Notes: a model not told the origin generated them from the letters alone. DNA of 8,186 nucleotides from JALOAT01 sp041677345 (GCA_041677345.1 JBAYQE010000110.1:1-8186), one strand, 5' to 3'; positions 1 to 6,156 are shown, counted from the first letter of the stretch. A program made the numbers and translations.

Positions 1-807
1 GACGTGGCCATCAACCCGGGCAACTCGGGAGGCCCACTGTTCAACCTGGACGGTGAGGTGGTGGGTATCAATTCGCAGATCTACAGCCGTACCGGCGGTT
101 TCATGGGCCTGTCTTTCGCCATTCCCATGGATGTGGCCATGGGCGTGGTGGAGCAACTCAAGGAGAAGGGCTACGTCACCCGTGGCTGGCTGGGCGTGTT
201 GATCCAGGACGTGACCCGTGAGCTGGCCGAGTCCTTTGGTATGGAACGACCCTCCGGCGCGCTGGTGGCCAAGGTGCTCGATGACAGCCCGGCAGCCAAG
301 GCCGGCATGCAGGTCGGTGACGTAGTGGTGGAGTTCGACGGCAAGCACGTCGACTATTCCTCCGACCTGCCCCCGCTGGTGGGCCGTACACCCATCGGCA
401 AGGATATCCCGGTGAAGGTCATCCGTGACGGCAAGCCGCGCATGCTCACGGTACAGGTGGGGGAATTGCCCGCCGACGATGAGATAGCCGCCGCCTCGGA
501 ACCGCGCAAGACCGTGGACAGCCGCCTTGGCCTGGGTGTGGTGGACCTTACCGATGTCCAACGTGAGCAACTGGATATCGGCAAGTATGGTGTGCTGGTG
601 CGCGAGCTGGAGCAGGGCCCTGCGGTGGAGGCGGGCGTGCGGCCGGGCGACGTGATCATCCGCATCAACAACGTGAACGTGGAGAATGCCGCCCACTTCA
701 AGCGTCTCGTGGGCGAACTGCCTGCCGGCAAGACCGTGCCGCTGCTGGTACAGCGCCGCTCGGGGCCCATTTTCCTGGCACTCAAGGTGCCGCCGGTCAA
801 GAAATAG
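1..807 (+). CDS. mucD: DegP/MucD-type periplasmic serine endoprotease, 3' part (5' end outside window)
   Basis: This is the C-terminal 268 residues of an HtrA-family protease; the reading frame is open from base 1, so the true start lies upstream. The visible part opens with the catalytic serine motif NPGNSGGP (nucleophile codon at 25-27), followed by the end of the trypsin-like domain. Two PDZ domains come next, roughly at visible residues 60-155 (from RGWLGVLIQDV) and 176-268 (from LGLGVVDLTD), each with a typical GDV(V/I) loop (MQVGDVVVEF and VRPGDVIIRI). The His and Asp of the triad are not in the window. Family knowledge: these enzymes degrade or refold misfolded periplasmic proteins and help control the sigma-E/AlgU envelope stress response. 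The position upstream of lepA matches mucD of Pseudomonas rather than a stand-alone degP, but DegQ-family annotation is equally possible. It ends in TAG, with an in-frame TAA five codons further on. The MucD name rests on synteny. Confidence 0.93.
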   Translation, partial: DVAINPGNSGGPLFNLDGEVVGINSQIYSRTGGFMGLSFAIPMDVAMGVVEQLKEKGYVTRGWLGVLIQDVTRELAESFGMERPSGALVAKVLDDSPAAKAGMQVGDVVVEFDGKHVDYSSDLPPLVGRTPIGKDIPVKVIRDGKPRMLTVQVGELPADDEIAAASEPRKTVDSRLGLGVVDLTDVQREQLDIGKYGVLVRELEQGPAVEAGVRPGDVIIRINNVNVENAAHFKRLVGELPAGKTVPLLVQRRSGPIFLALKVPPVKK

Positions 808-818
808 GAAAAAAGCGA

Positions 819-945
819 TTAACCACGGAGGCCCGGGAGAACACGGAGACAGGAAAACGGTCTGTCCATGTGTATCTCCGGGCGGCCGTGGATAGTCTGC
901 GGGAAGACGTCGTTTTCTCCGTGGCTACGCGGCCTTCGTGGTTGA
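819..945. repeat. Imperfect long inverted-repeat element (ACCACGGAG type) between protease and glutaredoxin genes
   Basis: The left arm starts TTAACCACGGAGG at 819 and runs to GAAAACG at 853-859. The right arm starts CGTTTTC at 911-917 and ends GGCCTTCGTGGTTGA at 931-945. The arms are reverse complements with several mismatches and gaps: GAAAACG/CGTTTTC is perfect, and ACCACGGAGGCC pairs with GGCCTTCGTGGT with one mismatch. The left arm is built from degenerate 9-nt units (CCACGGAGG, CCCGGGAGA, ACACGGAGA). A smaller inner pairing is also possible (CCCGGGAGAACAC near 832 with GTATCTCCGGG near 872). There is no coding potential. I recognise similar intergenic repeats from proteobacterial genomes but cannot assign a formal family name. 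Confidence 0.75.
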
Positions 946-970
946 GCTTTCTTCCTGTCAAGGTTCGATA

Positions 971-1210
971 ATGCGCCTGACCTTCTATTTTCGTGACGGA
1001 TGTTCCCTGTGCGAGGCGGTACTTGAGGAGCTGGAACCCTATCGCCGCAATTTCGGTTTCGAACTGGAGCCGGTGGACGTGGACGGTGATCCGGAGCTCC
1101 GGGCCCGTTACGGCCAGAGTGTCCCCGTGCTGGTAGGCCCCGACGGCGCCGAGATCTGCCGCTATTTCCTCGATCCCCCCGAGCTCAAGCGGTATTTATC
1201 CACTGTGTGA
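971..1210 (+). CDS. Small glutaredoxin-family protein (DUF836-like), 79 aa
   Basis: This is a short thioredoxin-fold protein. After a beta strand (MRLTFYF) comes the redox motif C11-S-L-C14 (RDGCSLCE), then a helix, a second strand (FELEPVDVDGD) and the cis-proline signature V51-P52-V-L that contacts the active site in glutaredoxin and thioredoxin folds. Length fits the glutaredoxin-like DUF836 family, which often sits next to lepA in Gammaproteobacteria. The CxxC pair suggests a dithiol oxidoreductase in the cytoplasm; no substrate is known or visible. The start is placed at ATG 971. The frame stays open back to a GTG at 938, but that stretch is the right arm of the upstream inverted repeat, and homology begins at MRLT. 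The ribosome site is weak (AAGG at 960-963). It ends in TGA just before the lepA leader and could be read with the protease gene or from its own promoter. Confidence 0.85.
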   Translation: MRLTFYFRDGCSLCEAVLEELEPYRRNFGFELEPVDVDGDPELRARYGQSVPVLVGPDGAEICRYFLDPPELKRYLSTV

Positions 1211-1224
1211 ACATGGGGTAGAAT
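1196..1224 (+). promoter_or_regulatory. Weak sigma-70-like promoter candidate for lepA
   Basis: TAGAAT at 1219-1224 matches five of six bases of the -10 consensus. TTATCC at 1196-1201 lies 17 nt upstream but matches only three of six bases of the -35 consensus. It overlaps the last codons of the glutaredoxin gene and would give a leader of about 110 nt before lepA, containing both hairpins. This is a pattern match only. Confidence 0.35.
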
Positions 1225-1248
1225 CCCCTGCCATCACGCGGCCGGGAT

Positions 1249-1265
1249 GAGGGGCTCGTCCCCTC
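1249..1265 (+). other. Leader hairpin 1 upstream of lepA
   Basis: GAGGGG at 1249-1254 and CCCCTC at 1260-1265 form a perfect 6-bp stem with loop CTCGT. There is no T-run after it, so it is not a terminator by itself. CCCCT at 1260-1264 can alternatively pair with AGGGG at 1281-1285, the base of the next hairpin, so the two structures could be mutually exclusive. Confidence 0.5.
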
Positions 1266-1280
1266 GGTTCAACGGCAACA

Positions 1281-1311
1281 AGGGGCGCCCTCTGGGCGCC
1301 TCTTTGTTTGT
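1281..1311 (+). terminator. Rho-independent terminator-like hairpin in the lepA leader
   Basis: AGGGGCGCCC (1281-1290) pairs with GGGCGCCTCT (1294-1303) in a 10-bp GC-rich stem with one G-T wobble and a TCT loop, followed by the T-rich run TTGTTTGT (1304-1311). It lies 27 nt before the lepA GTG. It can be read as the terminator of the protease-glutaredoxin transcript or, if the promoter candidate at 1196-1224 is real, as an attenuator inside the lepA leader. The interrupted T-run suggests termination may be incomplete. Confidence 0.65.
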
Positions 1312-1338
1312 CCCGGCTGCCATTGCGGAAGCTGTACT

Positions 1339-3063
1339 GTGACCGACCTCACACATATTCGAAACTTCTCCATCATTGCCCATATCGACCATGGCAAGTC
1401 GACCCTGGCCGATCGGTTCATCCAGATCTGCGGCGGCCTCAGCGAGCGCGAGATGTCGGCCCAGGTGCTCGATTCCATGGACCTGGAGAAGGAACGCGGC
1501 ATCACCATCAAGGCGCACAGCGTCTCGCTCAATTACCGGGCGCAGGACGGTGAGACCTATCTGCTGAACTTCATCGACACGCCGGGCCATGTGGACTTCT
1601 CCTACGAGGTGTCCCGTTCCCTCGCCGCCTGCGAGGGTGCCCTGCTGGTGGTCGACGCCTCCCAGGGCGTGGAGGCGCAGACGGTCGCCAACTGCTATAC
1701 GGCCCTGGACCAGGGCCTCGAGGTCATGCCGGTGCTCAACAAGATCGACCTGCCGGCGGCTGATCCGGAGCGCGTGAAGACCGAAATCGAGGAGATCATC
1801 GGCATCGAGGCACAGGACGCGGTGGCCGTGAGCGCCAAGAGCGGCATCGGTGTGGCCGATCTGCTGGAGGCGCTGGTGCAGCGCATTCCGCCGCCCCAGG
1901 GCGATCGGGATGCCCCGCTCAAGGCCTTGATCATCGACTCCTGGTTCGACAACTACCTGGGTGTGGTCTCGCTGGTGCGCGTCACCCAGGGCGTGCTGAA
2001 CAAGCGCCAGAAGATCAACATCATGTCCACCGGCCGCAGCTATCAGGTGGACCGGGTGGGTATCTTCACCCCCAAGATGCAGGATACCGACACCCTCGCG
2101 GCGGGTGAGGTGGGCTTCATGATCGCCGGCATCAAGGAGATCGACGGTGCCCCCGTGGGCGACACCATCACCCAAAGTGACAATCCGGCCGCCGAGCCGC
2201 TACCCGGTTTCAAGCAGGTCCAGCCGCGTGTGTTCGCAGGCCTGTTCCCGGTAAGTGCCGAAGAATACGAAGGCCTGCGCGAAGCGCTTGGCAAGCTGCG
2301 CCTCAATGATGCTGCCCTGTTCTTCGAGCCCGAAACCTCCCAGGCCCTGGGCTTTGGCTTCCGTTGCGGGTTCCTGGGCATGCTGCACATGGAGATCGTG
2401 CAGGAGCGCCTGGAACGGGAGTACGACCTGAATCTCATCACCACGGCACCCACCGTGGTCTACGAGGTCGAAACCACCAAGGGTGAGGTGATTCAGGTCG
2501 ATAACCCCTCGAAGCTGCCTGCGGTCAACTACATCGCAGAGATCCGCGAGCCCATCATCACGGCCAATATCCTGGTCCCGCAGCAGTACCTGGGCAACGT
2601 GATGACCCTGTGCGTGGAAAAGCGCGGCGTGCAGAAAAAGATGCTGTACGCGGGCAGCCAGGTGCAGCTCAGCTACGAAATGCCCATGAACGAGGTGGTG
2701 CTCGATTTCTTCGACCGCCTGAAGTCCGTGAGTCGCGGCTACGCCTCGCTGGATTACCATTTCGAACGCTTTCAGCCGGCGAAGCTGGTGAAGTTGGATC
2801 TGCTCATCAACGCCGAGCGCGTGGACGCCCTGTCCATCATAGTGCACCAGGAGCAGGCCCAGTTCCGTGGCCGCGAGCTGGTGGAGAAAATGGCCGAACT
2901 GATCCCACGGCAGATGTTCGACGTGGCCATACAGGCCGCCATCGGCGCCCATATCATCGCCCGCGCCACCGTGAAGGCGCTGCGCAAGAACGTCCTGGCA
3001 AAGTGCTACGGCGGCGACATCACGCGCAAGCGCAAGCTGCTGGAGAAGCAGAAGGCGGGCTAG
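1339..3063 (+). CDS. lepA: Translation elongation factor 4 (LepA GTPase), ends at an in-frame TAG that removes the conserved C-terminal tail
   Basis: EF4/LepA is a ribosome-bound translational GTPase implicated in back-translocation and in initiation or 30S assembly. The start is GTG 1339, with GGAAG at 1327-1331 as ribosome site. G motifs are intact: P-loop AHIDHGKS (residues 14-21), switch I RGITIKA (53-59), DTPGH (80-84), NKID (134-137). Domain order follows the family: GTPase domain to about 190, beta-barrel II (from about residue 192), domain III with LGFGFRCGFLGMLHMEI, EF-G domain V-like part, and the LepA-specific C-terminal domain with CVEKRGVQ, RGYASLDYHFERF and LRKNVLAKCYGGDITRKRK. 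The reading frame stops at TAG 3061-3063 after 574 residues, whereas E. coli LepA has 599. The missing tail is encoded directly after the stop in the same frame (separate entry). The GTPase core should be intact. Whether the product is truncated, read through, or reflects a sequence error cannot be told from the DNA. Confidence 0.96.
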   Translation: MTDLTHIRNFSIIAHIDHGKSTLADRFIQICGGLSEREMSAQVLDSMDLEKERGITIKAHSVSLNYRAQDGETYLLNFIDTPGHVDFSYEVSRSLAACEGALLVVDASQGVEAQTVANCYTALDQGLEVMPVLNKIDLPAADPERVKTEIEEIIGIEAQDAVAVSAKSGIGVADLLEALVQRIPPPQGDRDAPLKALIIDSWFDNYLGVVSLVRVTQGVLNKRQKINIMSTGRSYQVDRVGIFTPKMQDTDTLAAGEVGFMIAGIKEIDGAPVGDTITQSDNPAAEPLPGFKQVQPRVFAGLFPVSAEEYEGLREALGKLRLNDAALFFEPETSQALGFGFRCGFLGMLHMEIVQERLEREYDLNLITTAPTVVYEVETTKGEVIQVDNPSKLPAVNYIAEIREPIITANILVPQQYLGNVMTLCVEKRGVQKKMLYAGSQVQLSYEMPMNEVVLDFFDRLKSVSRGYASLDYHFERFQPAKLVKLDLLINAERVDALSIIVHQEQAQFRGRELVEKMAELIPRQMFDVAIQAAIGAHIIARATVKALRKNVLAKCYGGDITRKRKLLEKQKAG

Positions 3064-3147
3064 AAGCGCATGAAGCAACTGGGTTCGGTGGAAGTACCGC
3101 AGGAAGCCTTCCTGGCCGTGCTGCACGTAGGCAAGGACAACAAATGA
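3061..3147 (+). other. In-frame continuation of lepA beyond the amber codon: conserved C-terminal tail
   Basis: After TAG 3061-3063 the same frame encodes 27 residues beginning KRMKQLGSVEVPQEAF and ending LHVGKDNK, then TGA 3145-3147. From memory, the E. coli LepA end is KKRMKQIGNVELPQEAF...LHVGKDNK, so this is the normal family C-terminus without gaps. The TAG replaces the first Lys of the KKRMK segment; a single A-to-T change from AAG would produce it. Read through, the protein would be 602 aa. The tail keeps its codon frame and high similarity, and its TGA overlaps the lepB ATG as ATGA. The stop must therefore be very recent, suppressed, or an error. The tail also carries the lepB ribosome site AAGGA (3133-3137). 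Confidence 0.92.
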
Positions 3148-3998
3148 ACGTGAGTTTTCCGGCGCTGCTCGTGGCGGCGACCTTCATCACCGGCATCATC
3201 TGGGCGCTGGACGCCCTGTTCTGGGCGCCGAGACGCCGCGCGCGTGCCGCGGAAGTGGCGGCAGGCGCGGGTGGCCAGGCCGCCGCGAAAGACGTTGCCA
3301 AGGAACCGGCGATGGTCGAGGTCGCACGCTCATTTTTCCCCATCATCCTGGCGGTGCTGGTGGTGCGTTCCTTCGTGGTGGAGCCATTCCGCATCCCGTC
3401 GGGTTCCATGATGCCCACCCTGCTGGTGGGCGATTTCATCCTGGTGAACAAGTTCTCCTACGGACTGCGACTGCCTGTGCTCAACACCAAGGTGTTGGAC
3501 CTGGGCGACCCGGAGCGTGGGGACATCGTGGTGTTCCGCTACCCGGAAGACCCACGCATCGACTACATCAAGCGCGTGGTGGGCGTGCCCGGCGATCACA
3601 TCGTGTACCAGGACAAGGTGCTGTACGTGAACGGCCAGCCCATGGTCCAGACCGTCGCCGGTACCTATGTGGGTGAAGGCTCCGGTGCCGTCATGACCGG
3701 CGCCAGCCACCGCGAGGAACAACTTGGCGATGTCAGGCACGATATCCTGGTACTGCCCAGTGCCTTCGACCGGCCCTTCGAGTACACCGTACCCGCGGGA
3801 CATTATTTCGCCATGGGCGACAATCGCGACAACAGCCGTGATAGCCGCTTCTGGGGTCCGGTGCCCGACGAAAACCTGGTGGGCAAGGCCTTTTTCATCT
3901 GGTGGAACATCGATTGTGGCCAGCGCGGCCTGGTCGCCTGCCTGCTCGGCGCCGGTGACACGATAAACTGGCGGCGCATCGGCTCCAGCGTGGAGTGA
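3144..3998 (+). CDS. lepB: Signal peptidase I (leader peptidase)
   Basis: This inner-membrane Ser/Lys protease (284 aa) removes signal peptides from exported proteins on the periplasmic side. Membrane segments lie at about residues 5-27 and 63-79, joined by an Ala-rich linker with RRRAR after the first segment, as in the two-span E. coli enzyme. The catalytic serine is S88 in PSGSMMPTL (codon 3405-3407); the general-base lysine is K143 in YIKRVVGVPGD (codon 3570-3572). Box E is GDNRDNSRDSRFWGPV (225-240). Two cysteines near the C-terminus (C258, C266) could form a periplasmic disulfide, but no partner function is visible. The frame is open much further upstream inside lepA, but ATG 3144 with AAGGA six bases ahead fits the family N-terminus. 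The ATG overlaps the TGA that ends the lepA tail, so in the ancestral arrangement translation of the two genes was coupled. The lepA amber codon 80 bases upstream may weaken that coupling. Confidence 0.97.
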   Translation: MNVSFPALLVAATFITGIIWALDALFWAPRRRARAAEVAAGAGGQAAAKDVAKEPAMVEVARSFFPIILAVLVVRSFVVEPFRIPSGSMMPTLLVGDFILVNKFSYGLRLPVLNTKVLDLGDPERGDIVVFRYPEDPRIDYIKRVVGVPGDHIVYQDKVLYVNGQPMVQTVAGTYVGEGSGAVMTGASHREEQLGDVRHDILVLPSAFDRPFEYTVPAGHYFAMGDNRDNSRDSRFWGPVPDENLVGKAFFIWWNIDCGQRGLVACLLGAGDTINWRRIGSSVE

Positions 3999-4008
3999 GG
4001 AAATCAAC

Positions 4009-4383
4009 ATGAACGGTGCGAAGCGGCAACGGGGAATGACCTTGGTGAGCGGGATGTTCACGCTCGCGATCCTTGCCATTTCCGTGATGTTCCTGCTCAG
4101 GGTGGTTCCGGCTTACCTGGAGGATTTCGGCGTGCGTTCGACACTCTCTTCCTTGCAGGAGGACACGCTCGCAAGCTATTCGAGCCCGGAGCAGGTGCGT
4201 ACGGCCATCACGCGCCGCCTGTCCATCAACAACGTGAAAAACGCCAGGGCGACTGATTTCGAGATCGCACGCACCGGCGGCGTGTTTGAGGTGACAGTGG
4301 ACTACGAGGTGCGCGAGCCTTTCATGTTCAATATCGATCTGGTGCTCACCTTCGCGCACCGCGTGGAGGTCCCGGCCAGTTGA
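4009..4383 (+). CDS. DUF4845-family small membrane protein
   Basis: This 124-residue protein of unknown function has one N-terminal membrane segment (about residues 11-31, from MTLVSGMFTLAILAISVMFLL) and a hydrophilic remainder that probably lies outside the membrane. DUF4845 proteins commonly occupy the slot between lepB and rnc in Gammaproteobacteria and Betaproteobacteria. The basic KRQRG followed by MTLVSGMFTLAILA resembles a type IV prepilin leader (cleavage after Gly9), except that the position-5 glutamate of true pilins is serine here. The start is ATG 4009, with AGGAAA at 3998-4003 straddling the lepB stop. The 3' end overlaps rnc by 4 nt. Downstream residues contain VRSTLSSLQ and NIDLVLTFAHRVEV, in line with other members. 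Its role next to signal peptidase is unknown. Confidence 0.85.
   Translation: MNGAKRQRGMTLVSGMFTLAILAISVMFLLRVVPAYLEDFGVRSTLSSLQEDTLASYSSPEQVRTAITRRLSINNVKNARATDFEIARTGGVFEVTVDYEVREPFMFNIDLVLTFAHRVEVPAS
4365..4370 (+). promoter_or_regulatory. Strong ribosome-binding site deciding the rnc TTG start
   Basis: GGAGGT sits 9 nt ahead of TTG 4380, inside the last codons of the DUF4845 gene. It supports the rare TTG start, which also overlaps the previous stop codon (TTGA). Confidence 0.7.
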
Positions 4384-5054
4384 ACCTACCCTTGGACAGG
4401 CTGTCGCGGGCGCTGGGCTATCACTTCAGCACGCCCGACCTGCTGCGTAGCGCCCTCACGCACCGCAGCTTCGGCAGCAAGCACAACGAGCGGCTCGAAT
4501 TCCTGGGCGATGCGGTGTTGAGCTTCATCGTCTCATCGGAGCTGTATGCCCGCTTCCCAGCGTTGGACGAAGGTCGATTGAGCCGCCTGCGCGCCTCGCT
4601 GGTGAAGGGCGATACCCTCGCGGAACTGGCCCGCAGTCTGGAGTTGGGCGACTACCTCCAGCTGGGCTCAGGCGAGCTCAAGAGCGGCGGCTTTCGCCGC
4701 GCCTCCATCCTCGCCGATGCCATGGAAGCCGTGATTGGGGCGGTGTACCTGGATGGCGGTATCGACGCGGCACATCACCTGGTGCTTGCGCTCTACGGCG
4801 ACAACCTCGACAACGTCTCGCCGGGCGCCAACCTCAAGGATCCGAAAACCCGCCTGCAGGAGCACCTGCAATCACGTCGTCTTCCGCTACCCCATTACGA
4901 AGTCGTCTCGGTCACGGGCGAGGCCCACGACCAGACCTTCGTGGTGCACTGTTTCGTCCACAGCCTGCCCGAACCCACCGAGGGCACGGGCGCCAGCCGC
5001 CGCCGCGCCGAGCAGGCCGCGGCCGAAGCGGCGCTGAACCTGTTGAATACATGA
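4380..5054 (+). CDS. rnc: Ribonuclease III
   Basis: RNase III cleaves double-stranded RNA during rRNA processing and mRNA turnover. The 224 residues match the E. coli length (226). The N-terminal endonuclease domain carries the signature NERLEFLGDAVL (36-47), with metal-binding residues E37, E40 and D44. The second set is D113 and E116 in ILADAMEAVIGA. The C-terminal double-stranded RNA-binding domain runs from about DPKTRLQEHLQ (154-164) to the basic-alanine helix ASRRRAEQAAAEAALNLL. The start codon is TTG with a near-perfect ribosome site and a 4-nt overlap with the preceding gene, so translation is probably coupled. It is followed by a hairpin-forming repeat before era instead of the direct rnc-era junction common in relatives. 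In E. coli, RNase III autoregulates by cleaving its own leader; nothing equivalent is obvious upstream here. Confidence 0.97.
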   Translation: MNLPLDRLSRALGYHFSTPDLLRSALTHRSFGSKHNERLEFLGDAVLSFIVSSELYARFPALDEGRLSRLRASLVKGDTLAELARSLELGDYLQLGSGELKSGGFRRASILADAMEAVIGAVYLDGGIDAAHHLVLALYGDNLDNVSPGANLKDPKTRLQEHLQSRRLPLPHYEVVSVTGEAHDQTFVVHCFVHSLPEPTEGTGASRRRAEQAAAEAALNLLNT

Positions 5055-5055
5055 C

Positions 5056-5148
5056 GTCCGCAAATCAACGCAATTGCACATGGCGAGGCGCTTCCCGTGC
5101 ATTTCCGGATTTCCGTTTCATTTGCGTTATTTGCGTTCATTGGCGGAC
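5056..5148. repeat. Inverted-repeat element with CGCAAAT units between rnc and era
   Basis: The left arm GTCCGCAAATCAACGCAA (5056-5073) and right arm TTGCGTTCATTGGCGGAC (5131-5148) are reverse complements at 16 of 18 positions. Inside the right half, TTTGCGTTA and TTTGCGTTC (5121-5138) form a tandem 9-nt repeat, and similar ATTTCCG units (5101-5115) precede it. The element fills almost the whole intergenic region. A related stretch begins at the right edge of the window (8170-8186). There is no coding potential. The transcript would fold into a long stem. Confidence 0.75.
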
Positions 5149-5165
5149 TTTAACCAGAAAAACAC

Positions 5166-6059
5166 ATGACTGATTATCGTGCGGGATACGTGGCTATCGT
5201 AGGGCGGCCCAATGTGGGCAAGTCCACGCTGATGAATCATCTCATCGGCCAGAAGATCAGCATCACTTCCGCCAAGCCGCAGACCACGCGTCACCGCGTG
5301 CTTGGCATCGACACGGGCGAGGACTACCAAGCCGTGTACGTGGATACGCCGGGCCTGCACCTGGGCGCGAAGAAGGCCATGAACCGCTACATGAACCGGG
5401 CCGCGGCCGGTTCGCTGGAGGGCGTGGACCTGGTGTTGTTTGTCATCGAAGCAGGACGCTGGACCGCTGAGGATGAGATGGTGTTGTCCCGCCTCGCCGA
5501 GGTAACCGTGCCGGTGATCCTGGTGGTGAACAAGGTCGACAAATTCGCCGACAAGACGGCGTTGCTGCCGCTGTTGGCGGAACTGGCGCAGAAGCGCGGC
5601 TTCGCCGAAGTGGTGCCCGTGTCGGCGCTCAAGAACAATAACCTGCCGTCCTTGCGCAAGCAGGTGCCCCGTTACCTGCCCAAGGGCGAGCCCATCTTTG
5701 CCGAAGACCAGCTCACGGATCGCAGCCAGCGTTTCCTCGCCGCCGAGATCGTCCGTGAGAAGCTCATGCGCAACCTGGGCGAAGAACTGCCCTATGCCCT
5801 CACCGTGGAGATCGAACAATTCAAGGAGGAAGGCGGTGTCTACGACATCGCCGCCGTGATCTGGGTCGAGCGTGAGGGCCAGAAGAAAATCGTCATCGGC
5901 AAGGGCGGCACCGGCCTCAAGCTGGTCGGCCAACAGGCCCGCGAAGACATGGAAAAACTCTTCCAGTACCGCGTCTTCCTGCGTCTGTGGGTCAAGGTGA
6001 AGGAAGGCTGGTCCGATGACGAACGCGCCCTGCGCAGCCTCGGCTATTCGGATGACTGA
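5166..6059 (+). CDS. era: GTPase Era, 16S rRNA/30S assembly factor
   Basis: Era binds the 3' end of 16S rRNA and couples 30S maturation to growth. All G motifs are present in 297 aa (E. coli 301): G1 GRPNVGKST (13-21), switch region with TTRHRVLGI (40-48), G3 DTPG (60-63), G4 NKVD (122-125), G5 SALK (153-156). The C-terminal KH RNA-binding domain has its GxxG loop as GKGG (245-248) in KIVIGKGGTGLK, and the end LRSLGYSDD is typical. The start is ATG 5166. The upstream region (AACCAGAAAAACAC) has no good ribosome site, probably because the repeat element at 5056-5148 displaced the original junction with rnc. RNase III and Era both act on rRNA, and adjacency is the family norm. Confidence 0.97.
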   Translation: MTDYRAGYVAIVGRPNVGKSTLMNHLIGQKISITSAKPQTTRHRVLGIDTGEDYQAVYVDTPGLHLGAKKAMNRYMNRAAAGSLEGVDLVLFVIEAGRWTAEDEMVLSRLAEVTVPVILVVNKVDKFADKTALLPLLAELAQKRGFAEVVPVSALKNNNLPSLRKQVPRYLPKGEPIFAEDQLTDRSQRFLAAEIVREKLMRNLGEELPYALTVEIEQFKEEGGVYDIAAVIWVEREGQKKIVIGKGGTGLKLVGQQAREDMEKLFQYRVFLRLWVKVKEGWSDDERALRSLGYSDD

Positions 6060-6110
6060 AGAGAAAAGCGCTAATACGGGGGCACGGGGAACACGGGGAA
6101 ATCGAATTAC

Positions 6111-6135
6111 TGTAGGAGCGGCCTCAGGCCGCGAT
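6111..6135 (+). repeat. REP-like hairpin, left copy (GTAGGAGCGGC type)
   Basis: TGTAGGAGCGGCC starts a 25-nt unit with the GTAG head and a short palindrome GCGGCCT-C-AGGCCGC (6118-6132). This matches the general plan of the REP sequences of Pseudomonas, Xanthomonas and Stenotrophomonas that are linked to RAYT (REP-associated tyrosine) transposases. It pairs with an inverted copy at 6157-6181. Confidence 0.75.
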
Positions 6136-6156
6136 TCCTGTCAGGTGGCAAGACCT

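Noticed and set aside
938..970. Eleven-residue N-terminal extension of the glutaredoxin-like protein from GTG 938
   Set aside because: The extension lies in the right arm and flank of the inverted repeat; the conserved fold begins at the ATG at 971.
1249..1285. tRNA-like look of the GGTTCAA stretch with flanking stems
   Set aside because: No acceptor, D or anticodon arms can be formed; it is better explained by two simple hairpins.
1234..3126. Long minus-strand open frames opposite lepA (1234-2175 and 2200-3126)
   Set aside because: They are His/Leu/Val-rich mirror translations of a conserved + strand gene, a normal effect of high GC third positions; no family features are seen.
2610..3143. 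Long N-terminal extension of the lepB frame into lepA
   Set aside because: It is the out-of-frame reading of lepA; signal peptidase starts at 3144 with a ribosome site and the expected first membrane span.
3330..4079. Minus-strand frame opposite lepB
   Set aside because: A shadow of lepB with His-rich composition and no ribosome site; the + strand protein has intact catalytic residues.
5056..5148. Possible CRISPR-like direct repeats (TTTGCGTTA/TTTGCGTTC)
   Set aside because: Units are only 9 nt, adjacent without spacers, and part of an inverted-repeat element.
5127..5933. Minus-strand frame opposite era
   Set aside because: Complement of the highly conserved era gene; composition is typical of an antisense shadow.
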